Below, piece by piece: positions 1 to 28,739 of a DNA stretch of 64,000 nucleotides. The stretch covers positions 8,225,501 through 8,289,500 of the forward strand of contig NC_056535.1 of assembly GCF_910596095.1 (NCBI RefSeq). Reading direction: 5' to 3'. This DNA comes from Thunnus maccoyii. Taxonomy: Eukaryota; Chordata; Actinopteri; Scombriformes; Scombridae. The notes under the pieces are model-generated. The model was not told the DNA's origin, searched no databases, and saw only the letters and a list, made by a program, of their open reading frames with translations. The translations under genes and the position numbers were made by a program. The number at the start of each line of letters is the position of its first letter. Positions within the stretch are counted from its first letter, which is position 1.

Positions 1-623
1 TTCCCATGAACAGCCTGACAAGTTCACAGAGTCTTAAAGCCACACCAGTATGTGAGAGGGGCACGTTTGCAGCAGGGATAGGAGTTTGGTTTGTCACTGT
101 TGAGGCTGAGGTGTCAAGTGCTTCCCATTTGTTGCTTTGGAGATCAAAGAAAGTTAAGACTCAAGGCACTGCGCCCTAGGAACAGATGCATGGCATCAAG
201 ACGTTGCTACAGATAGTAAACAGCAACAATCTGCTTCATGTACACACACGCTCACACACAGATAACATACAGCAGCTGTCATATTGTCATTATTTACTAC
301 ACAAGCTGTCACACTGTCTCCAACATCCACAGATGCAAACATGCAGACGTAGGTGAACACACATAGGGATACAAACTGAAGAGCCTTCTTCTGAGTGGGA
401 GGCCTATGCAGCAGCTGGTTCTGATGGAAAACACCCGGCACTCCCACCAACACCCCACAGGCCGTCCCTGTCATTGTGACGCACCGGGCGCTGCTGAATC
501 CCCAAAGGCTCCAAGGCTCCAGACCTGGAGGAGAGCGATCTATTCATCAGCGGTCCAGCTTTCAAACAACTCCAACCTAACAGAGAGCCAGTTGATTCTG
601 CACAGTTGGTTCCCAAACAATAG

Positions 624-657
<34 letters not shown>

Positions 658-662
658 ACACA
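624..662. repeat. (CA)n microsatellite
   Basis: Nearly pure CA dinucleotide run of about 39 bases with one interruption (cata). A likely length polymorphism; it creates the spurious HTHTHT and VCVCVC open frames around it. Confidence 0.95.
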
Positions 663-1556
663 AGTGAGTAAGTAAGCACTCGCACAATTCCAAATCTACA
701 CACGCACACAGACACATGCACACAGTCCTGCACATGTTGAAGCCATTATCCTGTTGCTTGTTAAGTCATTACTCTGTAGCTTGTTATTTTCTCAAGCAAG
801 AGAAAGCAATCTATCCACAAAGGAGTGCTGAGAGATTTGCCACCCGACTGAGCCCTGGGATATGGGAAGTTACCCTGAAATTTGAGGAATGTGGTGAGGC
901 CTGAAACCTAAGGAACAGAAAAAAAGATCATCTTCTGGAACAGTGAAGCTTCTTTCCCGGAGTCTCCGGGTTGTAGATGCAGCCAAGGCTGTATGAGATG
1001 TCCACTGGGAGGGTGTATTATAGACGTTACTGATGACAGTGCAGAAAAGTTTCAGTCCACCAATGGGACATGGAGGAACTGACATAGTATGAGAGCTTTG
1101 ACATATTCACGGAGGATCTCAGACATCTGGTTTCCATTTCCCTCCTCTCCCAAGACAGTGAGTGCTGGCAGCAAGGCTTTTCAATGAAATCGTCTATTCC
1201 ACTTCCTGTGCTATCAGTTTAGCATAAGTGTGTGCACCACAAAGCGCAATGAAAGCAATGCTCAACGCATAGGCAGTTATTAAAGTGAACTGCACTGTTT
1301 TCCTCCAGGGTTTTTTGTTTTTATTTTTTTTACTTCCCCACCCCCCTGAAACCCTGACGCCACCATCAGGGTTTATTAGCAGGAACACCCCATGAGCAGC
1401 CATTTTCACAGCATCCTCTCCACTCTGCTCCACACTGGGAGAACCTGCGAGCCACCACACTCTCACCACACTGCTAATGAGTGACACATGCCCCACAGCT
1501 CCGCCACTGACACCTAAGATCAAAGCCCTGGAAGAGAAGGGGACTGGTTTAGACAA

Positions 1557-1582
1557 CCCCCCCCCCCCCCCCCCCCCCCCCC
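1557..1582. repeat. Poly-C / poly-G homopolymer
   Basis: An uninterrupted run of 26 C on the plus strand (G on the minus strand), flanked by CT-rich sequence. Its true length is uncertain because such tracts slip in sequencing. It can in principle form G-quadruplex structures on the minus strand. No coding frame should be trusted across it. Confidence 0.95.
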
Positions 1583-4500
1583 TCTCCACCTCCACCTCCT
1601 CCTTGACACCCACGCGATATGTCTGAGGGCAGCCAAATGGTGAAGCACCTGTCCTTTCTACATTTAACACAAGCTGCGGTGTGGCTGTCTTGTGCTTCCT
1701 CCGTTCACAGGAGCTGAATCGGGGCGAAGCAATGGGTATTCCAGCTGTGGATGATAAGAGATCAGATAACACCATCCAGATATGCTGCATGTCAATGTGA
1801 GAGACATGAATGAGACACTGTGCGCAGTCAAAACTATTCATCTGCACTAAGCTTGTGGGTGGACAGATTAAGGGAGGAAATGGACTTATGGAAACCTGAT
1901 TGCAAAAGTCTGGATCAACACTGAATCTCTCACCCCACAATTCCTCAAGTCCTTTTCATTAAATCAATTGCTTCACCCATCTCGAGCTGAAATATTGTTC
2001 CAAGCAGTTTCCATACTACTGAAGGGCGTTGAGAACAGAGCGGGTAGACAGGAGAGGGAGGGGGGCTAGCCAGGGCAAAGGCAGGAAATCCCAGTGCAGC
2101 ATGAACTATTTTCCTCCATAGTTCCACCAGAACAGCTCTTTGTACCAGTTCCCCACCCCCTCTATCGGGCCTCTGTCTCTGACAACCATCCACTGCTGTT
2201 CTACGAGGCAACCGCACCACTACCACCACCACCACCATGAGAAAAACAACCCGAAACCTCTGTCACACACACACATGTACACAGTTCACTCGCGGGCCAT
2301 TACTCAGCAGTGCTGGGGGTTGTGGAGTGGGGATCAAAAGCGTGGGGTTCCCCTCCATCTCAGTCCAAAGTCCCACTGTGGTTAGGCCATAGACAGAGAG
2401 GCACCTTATTTTACACAGAGCCCCTAAATGCCAAAAACACTCAAGTTTACAAAAGGAGAAGCGAAAACGCACACGCTTTCTTTCCCTGCTACACAAATTC
2501 AGCGCAGGAGGAAAATGATCTGTGGCAAATCGAGGCCTTTTTCTTTCTCGGTCCCATCCTTCTCGTCAAACATTCCTTGGCAATAACTCTCAACTCCCCT
2601 CACAGTATCACTTGATCATCGAGGACGCACATGCTCTTCATGTGACTCCAATGAAAGATGGCTCTGCGAAGGCATATCGCAACAAAACTCAATTCTGTGT
2701 GGGACTCTCATTTCACAGTGACACACATTCCACTTCATTAATTCTGGACGGTCGGAGGAATGAGAGAAATTCAGGTCAGTGACACTCATGAAGAACCAGG
2801 GAAAAGCAAATATCAGCGTTTGACTCCCTGCCACAGCACGACCCCACCGAATGTGTGTTTCCATATTGCAACATCAAATCCAGACACAGTGCTGATTTGT
2901 TGCAGAGCAGGAACCAGGCCTGTGATTGACTTGGATTTATTTTATGCACCAGTGAGACCCCATGCAAAGACTGAGAGGCCTCCAAAAAAGCCCACAGCCG
3001 ACCTTTTTTTCCCTGAGACCTACTCAAGGCTATAGAGGAGGCAAGTGTGAGTATAGTGCTTGGGAGTAGGCAAGGCACCTTGCAACAGCTGGTCTGAATT
3101 ATCCGTGGGGTTGGGGGTAGTCGGCTTGGGGAGGTGGAGGGGAGGTGTGGAGACTCCTGGCGCCAGGATCGGGCCAGCAGGTCAGGGAGGATGACGATTA
3201 CCAAAATACTAGCAGGCAGCCATAGCCCTGGAGAGAGGGGGTGTTCCTGGCTCACACCGCTCACAGCTACAGGATGGGCAGGCGAGTGGACGACCACGGG
3301 GGGAGTGTGAGTGTGTGAGAGAGGGACGCTCCTACTTCCACTTCCTAAGCGATAGCCCCTTCCTGTCATTGAGAAACACCATTTCAATGACTGTTTGTTA
3401 AAACGACCTTTATTCTATCAGAGAATACAACCAGACAAGTGTAACATGAGCCTGACTCTAACTTTATTATATACATTTTTCTGTTTTTGTAAAACGTAAC
3501 TTTACTTTTGCTCCTTTGGAAAGCCATAAAACCAGCTGCTTGCAAGGTGCAGTTCAGTCACTCATAAAGTTCCTTTTGTCTCAGTGAATGACCACATGTG
3601 AACAAGCTCAAAACTGTGGTTACTGGTGACAATCTGGAGCATGGCTCCGTCTGCTGGAGAAGGTGTAGCACTGCACCCATAGACATGTAGAGTTATGACA
3701 CTGGTACGAAATACCATCAATGATTTTCAAATATTAAATTGTTCAGTTTTGACCTGCATCAAGACAATGAACAGTATAATAAAGTTTTGCTATCTTCAAC
3801 TATAGTAGCATGTGTTCATTTTTATGTTCAGCTGAACACCATCTGAGCCATATTAATGATCAAATATGTGTTTATTTTTTATGACTCAAATAATATTGCT
3901 TGTCATCAGTTTAATAAAGAATAAAACGTAAAATAGTGTCAAATCACACTGATATAACTTTAAGTCTTCTTCTTTTCCTTTACTGCTGATTTTGTGATTA
4001 TGACCAGTCCACTTTCATGAATTTTCCTTTATCTTCTCATTGAAACTCAGAAAGTTGAATTCTCAGAATAAATCTTCTCTAAAATGGCCAGCCAGTGCCT
4101 CTACTGTACAGTGACTCATATTTTCCTGTGTCAGGTTACCTAGATGCAGCACTCCAAATATCTTGGGTCCTTTATGAACCTATCACTGCCCCGTACTGCA
4201 TGCCAAATAAAATATATATTTCTATAGAGACAATACACAATAAATAAAACAAAGACACAAAGATACAACTTTTTTACAATAAAATCTATCTGACACAATT
4301 AATGGGTTTCACATTGCTTGATTGTTGTAGATATTGATACTGTATCAAACATTTGACACACCTGCAGTAAACTACACCCCACAGACCACAACTAACGACT
4401 GCACACCGGTTTGCAATCTCAGTTCATCTTAATGTAATTAAGTAGACTTTAAAAAATCTTGGAGTTAGAGTTCAAACTCTTATTTACATCCAGATATCTA

Positions 4501-7500
4501 TCAAGGTTCATTTGTATCAGGACTGATGTAAAATGTTACTGAATTGAGGAGTTTAAATGACATAAGTCCACATAACTTACAAACCTTGTTACAATACATC
4601 TAGAGCACTGAGGGAAAATGCCAAGTCAGGAGCTTTATTCACACACCTTAATAAAGACCTGTGTAATCTCACTCTGTCATGACTTGATGTTTAGAAAAGC
4701 ACAGACTGGCCGCTAGCTCCCTGCTGGTCACAGAGCTCCTCTTGGCTCAGTCTGCATGTCAACAATAAATTGCATCTGGACAGATAATAATAACTTCACA
4801 GTGGTTCACATTCTGCATCAAGTCTCCACATACAGTAGGTTTGGAGATTCGTATGTGACAATGAACAAATGAGTTACTTCAGTCACGGGGTTCATTAAAA
4901 GATCAAATATATATAATCTTTTTTTTTCAGCATGAAATGATGAGGCCTTTATAAAAACATATATATGAGAACACTTGCACTTTTAAGACCTATTGACTGC
5001 GGATCAGAAAGTCAGACTATTTTAGTGCGTTGCTTTTGTGTTAATAGAATAACAGTTTTAACAAATAGCAAGTTCTCCTCCTCCAGAGTGAATAAAATCA
5101 TCTTAAACCATCACTTCCTCACACATAAACTTCTCCAAAGATCAAGATTATTATATTTCAAGAAATCATTGTGCAGCCACCACAGTATGAATTTGAGACT
5201 AGTCACAATTAGTTTAATCACAAAGGAGAAAATGTAATATGTGCATCTCAGAGAAAGTGGGGACATGTGATTGATGCTTTGTGGCAGTAGAGGGTAGCAT
5301 TGGTCAGGATCACAGTACTTTCAACCAAAAGGGCAAATTTAGCTTCACATTTTTCGGCCCTGTTTGAACTGATACATAGAAACAGGGTCCTGTTACACTC
5401 TCTCAGTTGGAAATATTTGCTTTTTTCAGATTCAGCTTTCTTTCATCTCTCTTTTGGCTGTATGCACACAGGTAAGAAGACTCCTAAGACTCCAACCTCT
5501 GATGTTCACACTATTCGGATACTGCCAATTAAGAGATGACAACAGATTGCTAACACTGCTGTATTGTGCGCTAAATGCAGTGTGAGAAGAGAAGAGCAGG
5601 ACTGAGACACACACGGTGCCAGCTGTCCGAGTGTCTGGCCTGCTGCCGGGAAGTAGCACTTCTCTGAATGCCAAACTGATCCTTCTGTTACGTCTTGGAG
5701 AGTGAAGCAGAAGCACAGGGCTTTCCCTCAGGACTCTCTTCACCTGCTCCTGCTCCAACTTCTCACTGTTCAACATCCCGGGGCCCCACATAGCTCCGAC
5801 TAGCTGTTAAATGTTGGCAGGATCTCTCAGAGGCCTGGGGAGGAAGCTAGATGGGGCGCAGGCTGATGCCCTCTGCTGGCTGAAAAAAACTAGAGCCAAT
5901 CAACAAATCACTGACATACCAGCTGTTGAAATGTGTGAAGTGTAAATTATCCCTCCAAAATACATACACGGACCAAAAGGAACTTTATGTTTGTTATTTT
6001 TGTTAGGATACAGTAACAGAGGCATCAGGGGAAGCCAGTGAGGTAAATCTGAGCTCTCACTCAGATGAGAGACCACCTTTAGATTAGATTTCTGTGATTA
6101 TGTGATATTTTTACAGAATGTTTTTTTTTCTTTTGTTGTTTTTTTCTTTTATTTTTCTCCTTTATTGGCTTGTTGAAAGCAAAAAGAGAAAAAGATGGGA
6201 CGGCTCTTGGCTGGAATGCCTTCATAATGTCAGCTGTTGGCACCATAAACCAGGATTCCCAAATATTTTCATTTTTTTAGACCCCCCACATCCATGTGCA
6301 CTTGACAATTTTTTTTATTTTACTTTATATTATGACAAGTAGGACATTATAATAAATCACACATAATTAAAACAATGTCTCAGATGACAGAATAAAGTTT
6401 AAGACTTATTTCCAGTGGAGTCCAAATGACAAGGTGACATCATACTATTAACTAACCAACACAATAAATACATATAACATCAAGTCGAACTTCCAAAACA
6501 TGAATTATAAAAAATTATAAACACATTATAACTTAGATGATAAGTTATGAATTTCCCATAAACCATAATTGGACCTTGTTTTTAAAGTGTGGTGGTAACT
6601 TAATCCAATTCCTTCCACAAAATTTAAAGAAACAAGAAATCATGTTGTTGTTAAACCTCCAAAAGCACAAATCAGTAACACTAGAGGGAATGAGGTTCCC
6701 CAACCCTGCAAAGGAGGTATTTAAGATACTCGGGGGATAAGATGTTGTAGATACCACACTGAGATGTAGTTGTACGGCTCGACTCTTCAAGGGTAACCTC
6801 CCAATCCTTAAGGGTTCAAACCCAACATGACCCTGACCATCTTGTTCTGAGAGATCTGTAGTTTGTCTTTAAATGTTTTTGCCAGACCTTCAAACCATGA
6901 ATAAACTGAGATGACAAAGCAACTTGATAATTGACCAGCAGTCTCGAACTTTCTTAATCAATAGATTAAATATGAAGATATTCAGATTCTTGTAATTCAT
7001 ACTGACATTTAAGTGAGATGTCATTAATATCTGAAACAAACTATTAAAAAGTCATAAAGGTTTATAAGTAGTAAGTTGCATAAAAGCTTTATTCATGGTT
7101 AGTAATTAGTTTATTAATGCTTTACAGATGATTAATAAGCTATTCAGAAGAACAGTTTGGGGTTCCCAGATAAAGAAAACTTCTATAATGTAATGTTTAT
7201 CCTCTCCCAGCATCACTTTCTTATTCTTCCATCTTTTTGGCTCTTACCTTCAGGAAAATAGCTGCAGAGCTGCATCGTTTGTTCAACAATTTATTAACAT
7301 GACAACTGCAGATTTTATGACATATTAAAAATAAGTAACTCTCTACAGTTTTTTTCTCATCTGTGATGAATGAAATGGAAATCATTATCCCCAAAACAAT
7401 GTGTGTAATTCTCATAGTTAATCTTCTCCTTGTAGTAGGTTATAAGCATTTGTTTTGTCAGATGTGTAATTGTATTTACATTGAGTTAATCTTCAAAATG

Positions 7501-10202
7501 GATTACACTGCTTTCATATTGAACTGTATTACTCTTATATGTGTTCATCAACATGCTCATCATGCTCAATATTTAAAATTTCAAACATGAATGTTTCATT
7601 ACATTTTAGTCATCTGGTAAAGAATTCATGACAGGCCAATCTTACGTAACCACTGTAGGGGTGAAACTAAGTTTTATGATAGCACAGTTACTGAATATAA
7701 GCAGACAGATCTCAGAGAGGGACAACAGGCCTGTCATGCAGAAGGGACGATGTGAAAGTAGAGGGAGAGGTGGACACAGAGGGAGGACATGTAGGGGAGG
7801 AGTGAGGTAGATAAATCACTGTTGCCAGACAGGATCAATACAACACACCTTGTTACTAATTTTCATGAACTTGTTGTATTTGATTTGTCTTCTGTATTTT
7901 GTGAACAGAGATACAAACCTGTGAATGTCGACTTTATGTTGACACTGTAAATTTGCTTTGAGTTTTGATCCAACTGGCTGGAGAGGACTTATGACTTCAC
8001 TACTGGTTCAATGTTTGTAAGCCTAAATGAGAAAATAAATACAGAGAAAAAAATGCCAGTGGATTTCAGTGACAGTTTCTGAAACATTTGGATGTCTTCA
8101 TTTATGTCATTTTGGTGATAATGATGCACCGCTTGATGAATTTATTTACTTTTAACACATGAGCTGAATGATTTGAATGAGTTAAAGTGCTGAACAGGAT
8201 AAATTGATGGAGTAAGTGAACTGCAATAATGATTCAGAAAATGTGCTTAAGCAATAAAGAAAACCAGTAATGGCTTATTATTGATCTATATATCCTTGAT
8301 ATATGTTTCATTAACTGTCATTAAGGCCATTACTTCAACTTTAAAAGCCCATAAAAGTACGATTTATTAGAAAGCAGTATCTTCAAATTTTGTGCACAGA
8401 GCAGCTTGAGAACTGAGCCACCAGCACGGTTCAGGTCTTCGCTCCTGTGTGTTTGCTCACAGAGTCGATCTCTCTGCTTCAGCTGATGTTTCCCCTGAGT
8501 GGTCTGTGTCAGTTTGCTTGGACTCTGCCTGGCAACCAAGGGAACCAAATGAACTCACAATTTGATGGTGCAACACCCACGCTGCCAGTCGGCCACCTCT
8601 TTCTCCGTAATTTTGAGCAGTTGCCACGGGAGACAGGTGACGTGGTCTTCCGTCGCTGAGGTGCTGGCGGAGGTGGTGATGGTGTTTGTGTGTATGCATG
8701 CACTTTGGTGTATGCGTGAATGCATGTGCGTATACAGGAAATATACGAGGGCTTGGAGCCTGTGTAAACTGTGAAAGAGCCGCCACGCGTCTCAGTGAAA
8801 TGCCTCTCATTGTGACAGCAGCTCTGTCTAAACAGCAATTATGGTCAGAGGCCGAGCAGGGCCACTTGCATCCCTGAACGTCTCTAACAGACCCCCAACG
8901 GGACCGACAGTAAATTAGGTGAAGCTATGTCCACCCTGACAGTGAGATGCTGTAGGTCACTAAGTGAAGGTCTTTCCAAGCAGCTAGACAGGTTTCCCTT
9001 CCAAGTCTATTTAAAGTCAAGCAGAGTGACTGAAGTCATGGCCCGCTGTTAAGAACCAGTGATTTCATTGGAACCTAAATACAAGACCTGAAAAACATGG
9101 AGGAAAATCATTGTGTGAACTGAACTGCTCTGTGTAGCCGTGACAAATTCACAACGAAAACAAGGAAAAGTGGTGTGAAAGTGTGTGACATCAGTGATGT
9201 GATTGTACATGGATACATTCACCATAATCATCTTATTTTTCAAATCATCATATAGGAAACATTCAGCAGTGCCAAGTAAATTGTTTAGTTTTCAAAAATG
9301 AATTAAGATTTTTGATGATTTACGTCAACTTGGTGTGTCCACAAAGATCCACAGCAAACACTTCACATCAGAAACACCAGTGTCAAGAAGAGGATCGACT
9401 GACTGTAGCTGTGTTTACTTACTGCCACCTTCCTGTCTATCATTACACATCACACAACAGATTAATCTCTCCTTGCAGTGGATTGCTCATCATGGGGTGT
9501 TTAAAGGAAGCCTTCCAGCTCCTGAGTGATGTGTCTAAGTGTCTGCACAGCCTTGTTAACCCTTTACTTCTGCTTTACTGGGCAGGAGGGGGCTGCAGCG
9601 GGGCTCTCACTGGGATCCTGGAGTGCGTCAGATTGTCTGCGGGCCTGTGTTTGGATAAGGCAGCATGCCCATTGTCTCTGATGCCCCAGCTGGGTCGAGG
9701 TATGCCTCCATGCTCCTGAAATAGAAAGACAGCTGAGGGCTGCCATGCATACTGAGGGAAGGGCTGGCCGAGCAGGCCGGGCCCACTGACCCAGACCACA
9801 ACTTAGCACAATGAGAGACAGGGTATTGTCTGGAGCCAGAGGCTAATAGCAAAGGATTCAAACCCTCAAATGGCTCGCTAAAAGACTGATTAACTCTGCT
9901 GTGTGTTATTGTTGCCTGTGTATGAGTTGATGTCAGGGGGGTGGAGCGGGTGTGGAAGAGTAATTGGGGGCTTTAGAGTGTGTTTGTGCCACGCGTCTGC
10001 TCGTCTCCACTCTGATGAACCGATGGCTAAGACCTGAGCCCGCACAGTTGCTGCAAGGTATTGTGGGGAAGGCACGAGGCGATTACAGAAATATCCACCA
10101 GCGATGAATGCTTTGATCCAAAATGAAACACTGCTTCACCGATCTTTATATGGTTACTGGCATAGTGCAAAATAGGGATCCTAATATTTGTTCCCTCGAG
10201 CA

Positions 10203-10560
10203 GTCAAACTTTATTTATACAGCATTTTTCAGCACAGTAACTATCAGCTGATTTATGGAAGGAGAAAAAGAAAAGCAGGAAATAAAATAAAGCAACAAGA
10301 TAATAAAAACATATTTTTTCTGTCTTTTTAAGATGTTTGTACTGTAAAAATGTGCACAGATTGTACAGATAGATTAGTGGTTATAGAAAAAGTGGCTGCT
10401 ACCGGATTTTGAATTATTACCACACGTGCACATTTTCAATTATAGATTTTTAAATGTTATGATACTCATAAACTTTATTTATATAGTATATTTTATACAA
10501 TAAATGAATCTAAAAGTGCTTTAAATTAAGATTAAACAATTTAAAACAAGTTAAAAGAAT
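10203..10560. repeat. Two fragments of a dispersed teleost repeat
   Basis: Two stretches, about 10203-10310 and 10466-10560, begin with the word actttatttata and the second continues to aaagtgcttta. This start and end combination is one I recall from a very common dispersed repeat of fish genomes. The copies are diverged and incomplete, and the assignment rests on memory of the motif rather than on an alignment. Confidence 0.45.
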
Positions 10561-12874
10561 GCAGACATAGATACTGATTATTATGTTGTGTTGATTGCTT
10601 CATGTTTTCATAGCTAATAATTATAGCAATAGATTTTGAATGTAAAAGCAGCAGCAGTTCATTTTACATTTTGTATACCTCTTTTGGCATTGCTGCTGCT
10701 GATGAACAGTTCCACCTGTGCATGGAGATGAAGATGGACTGTGTCGAGTACGATTCAACCCTGATGAGAATGACTGCAGTCATAATTCCCAATCCATTCT
10801 CTACATCTCGCTGCCTAAGCCTGGTGGCATTCAGTGCATGATGATCTAAAACAACTGTGACCGACCCCTAGATCAAGCCCTGATGCCCAAAATGTCGGCT
10901 CCTCGCTTGCACATCATCAACCTGACGGCCGGCCAATCCCCAGAATGAACTGAGGACTCAACCAGCATTTCGGAGTTGAGGCCCGCAGTTGGACTCCAGT
11001 AGAGTCATTTTATACGGGAAGGTAATTCAAAGCTTCACAAATGTCCAATAATCAAAACATGAGCATTAATGGGTCTGGCCACATTAGGGTCCAAATGATT
11101 TTGAAGAACACTGGGGATGTAAGGAGAGCTGTTGCTCTGAGAAGTCAGCTGTTGCAGTGGGCTGCAGTATAGCAGTGCAGAGAGATGTGCTGGGGGACGA
11201 CACTAACAGTGCATGCACTTCACTATGTGTTTGTATGTGTGTGTGTTTACGTGCCGAAGTATGTGGACTTATTTAAAGCCAGCAGCTCTGGGGACTTTGG
11301 GATTCATCTCCTCCTCATGTGTTATCAGCATACCAGCTTTTCAAATGGTGCAGCGAGTGACATAGTACATAAACCAGCCTCTGCCTCTCTGAAGAGCCCC
11401 TTCAGAGTCCCAGAATAGCTCAGGCCCGTTCTATCTAACTGATGCCCAAGAAAGTTTGAGCCATCACGGCAACACCTCTCAGTCTGCCACGGCAACAGAT
11501 AGCGGCATCAACAAAGATGGCTGCCTCTCAAGTCAAGACATCCATGTAGGAGTTTGTTTTCTTGTGTTTGTGTTTGTGTGCGTGTGTGTATAGGTTGAAA
11601 GATAAGGGAGCAAACACGTTCTGTGATATTACAAGTAGACCTCTCACCTCTTAGGGTTTGTAAAAGTGACAGCGTCTGCATCGGGAGTAGACAAATGTCT
11701 TTGACTTTTCTGTGTTGCTTTTGCAAAATTCAACGCAGCCAACAGTTAACAGTCAATCTCCCTATCAGGAATGCTGGACTCTGGCTTTGTCTATTCTGAG
11801 AAACTGTGGTCCCCTTTCCCTCCCCCCGTGCTGCACTGTCACCCTGCTCTCATACCAGGCACCAACCTCTCCCCTTGCTCTGAAGGTCAGATCTGGTGGA
11901 GCCAGAGTGTGAGAGGCGCACTGCTTATGCCAGAATTACTGGATACACAAAATTACAGCAGCTACGTATGAAAATATAACGCACTGCACTATCAGCAGAT
12001 GGTTTCCGAGATATAGCTACTTCGCATTTTCATCCGAGGCCCAAAGCGCTAAAGCCTGAGATATTGCCGTTTGTGGCTTTCTAGAGAAAATCTGAAAAAA
12101 CAAAAGTTAAATTTACAATCTCTCATCTCATCTTTGGGATGAATCGACGCTCATATTTATCGGTTTTGAATTCATGTGAAGCACTTTATTGTGTGGTAGG
12201 AGCCGTGCGCCATGTTTCTCTCTATTAATATAATGTAGTATATTTATAGTAGCATGTTTAATGCCACACAGCTCCTGAAATAATCTCTTCTAAGGTTGCA
12301 TCCTCTGTGGCCATACACAATAGCAAACATCCCTGTTGGCTCTTAACAACACAAAAGCAGCAGGGCAATTACTTGGAGGCCAACATGAGTTCATGAGCAT
12401 CGGAGTCACCTAAAGTGGGATTAGTGGATTTGTGTTCATGAGGAGTTTGAGAGAGGATAAGAGCAATAAATACATTCCATGTATATACATATGCCTACTG
12501 GCTGTAACTTTTCTTTTACATGTTCTGCGTATATCATTTAATAGTTTTCTAAGAATATTCTGTCAAATTTCCAGTTTTTGTTTCTAGGTGTGGACACAAG
12601 TTACTGTGTTAATAGAGGCAATGATGCATCGCCCTTCAAAATCTATGGATCGAAAAAATTCCCCCCTACAGGGATGCTCCTAATGCAACTCTCTCCCACT
12701 CCCTCGCAGTGTGTACAGTGCATAAAATAACTGGGATACAAAAATAGCCGGCTTGGGTTTAGCGCAATGACAAAAACGTAGCTTTCCTTTTGTGTCAATT
12801 GAGACAGGCGCTCAGCACCAATAGGCGTCGGAGGAGGTGGCATATGCTAATGAGGGACAAATGTGCACTGACCG

Positions 12875-12883
12875 TGACCTTGA
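12875..12883 (-). promoter_or_regulatory. ERR-type nuclear receptor element of myh7b
   Basis: TGACCTTGA here reads TCAAGGTCA on the minus strand, the consensus extended half-site of estrogen-related receptors. It sits about 10 bp upstream of the TATA box of myh7b. A second, weaker half-site (cGGTCA on the minus strand) directly adjoins it. In mouse muscle, ERR-gamma together with PPAR-beta/delta is known to drive Myh7b/miR-499, so the site fits the gene. Binding in this species is inferred, not shown. Confidence 0.55.
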
Positions 12884-12892
12884 GGAACACAG

Positions 12893-12899
12893 TATAAAG
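12893..12899 (+). promoter_or_regulatory. TATA box of myh7b
   Basis: TATAAAG, which predicts transcription start near 12920-12930. A leader exon would then run to a possible donor (tttg|gtaggt) at about 12974, and the exon with the start codon would begin after cttaccaaag at about 13339. The CATATG and CAAATG E-boxes at about 12841 and 12859 and an MCAT-like CATTCCA at 12473-12479 lie upstream and suit a striated-muscle promoter. Confidence 0.6.
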
Positions 12900-13395
12900 G
12901 AGGGAACATCTCGCCAAGCTGTTATTTCGTTGTGGTCGTCCTGAGGTCAGTGGAGAACTTTTTGCCTCTGTTTGGTAGGTTGATCATTACGTGTTTTTAC
13001 GCGCGGGTTGGCTCCTCTTTAAAGCGTCTTATAGAGTCCTGCTTTCATCACAGTAGAGTTATACCGTTTACCTTCGCTGACACGTGTGAGAAGGGCGCTC
13101 ATCTTCCTCTGTCCTCTTTCTCTCCATATGCTGCTGTGTTTTTGTAGTTTTCATTTTGGTGATAGAGGATTTGCGCTCTTTACGCACAGTGTTTTCATGG
13201 CCACGTATTGTTTTTTTTTTTGACTGCAACTGATCTCATCCATCATTCAATAATGGAAGACTGAAGTAACAAACACAGCTTTAGCTTTTTTTAAGAACTA
13301 CTGATCCTAACAAAAAAATTGTGTTTTTCTTACCAAAGGAGTTCCACAACTTGTCTGCCTGTGTCCGGTTTTTGGGCCGGCGAGGAGTTGCCACC

Positions 13396-28631
<15,236 letters not shown>

Positions 28632-28710
28632 TGTGAGGCTGAGCGTTGTGGCCAAACATATCACAGCCAGCCAGCTGCAACAGCTGTGCTCGACTGTGTG
28701 GACGCGCCCA

Positions 28711-28716
28711 AATAAA
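28711..28716 (+). terminator. myh7b: myh7b polyadenylation signal
   Basis: AATAAA 80 bp after the TGA stop at 28629-28631, giving a very short 3' untranslated region. The terminal exon starts at 28620 after gtgtatttcag. Confidence 0.75.
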
Positions 28717-28739
28717 GACTTTTGAACCTTTAAATATGA

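Larger units (their letters stand above)
1..12860. other. Upstream region with no recognised gene
   Basis: I see no reading frame here with a recognisable protein family, and no chain of frame-compatible exons with splice sites. The longest open frames (for example 248 codons on the minus strand at 1194-1940 and 203 codons at 2776-3387) are low in recognisable domains and partly made of simple repeat. About 3.4-8.3 kb is AT-rich. The stretch holds a (CA)n run, a long poly-C tract, two fragments of a dispersed teleost repeat near 10.2-10.6 kb, and a GC-richer island at 10.68-11.0 kb that I cannot explain. It could include introns, untranslated exons or distal regulatory DNA of myh7b or of a gene beyond the window. 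Confidence 0.6.

Noticed and set aside
1194-1940. 248-codon minus-strand open frame
   Set aside because: It runs through the 26-nt poly-C tract and a Gly/Val-rich low-complexity stretch, has no domain I recognise and no supporting splice structure.
2776-3387. 203-codon minus-strand frame with a hydrophobic stretch (PASILVIVILPDLLA)
   Set aside because: The single hydrophobic segment looks like a membrane anchor, but the flanks are Ser/Pro/His-rich with no family resemblance and there is no matching downstream exon.
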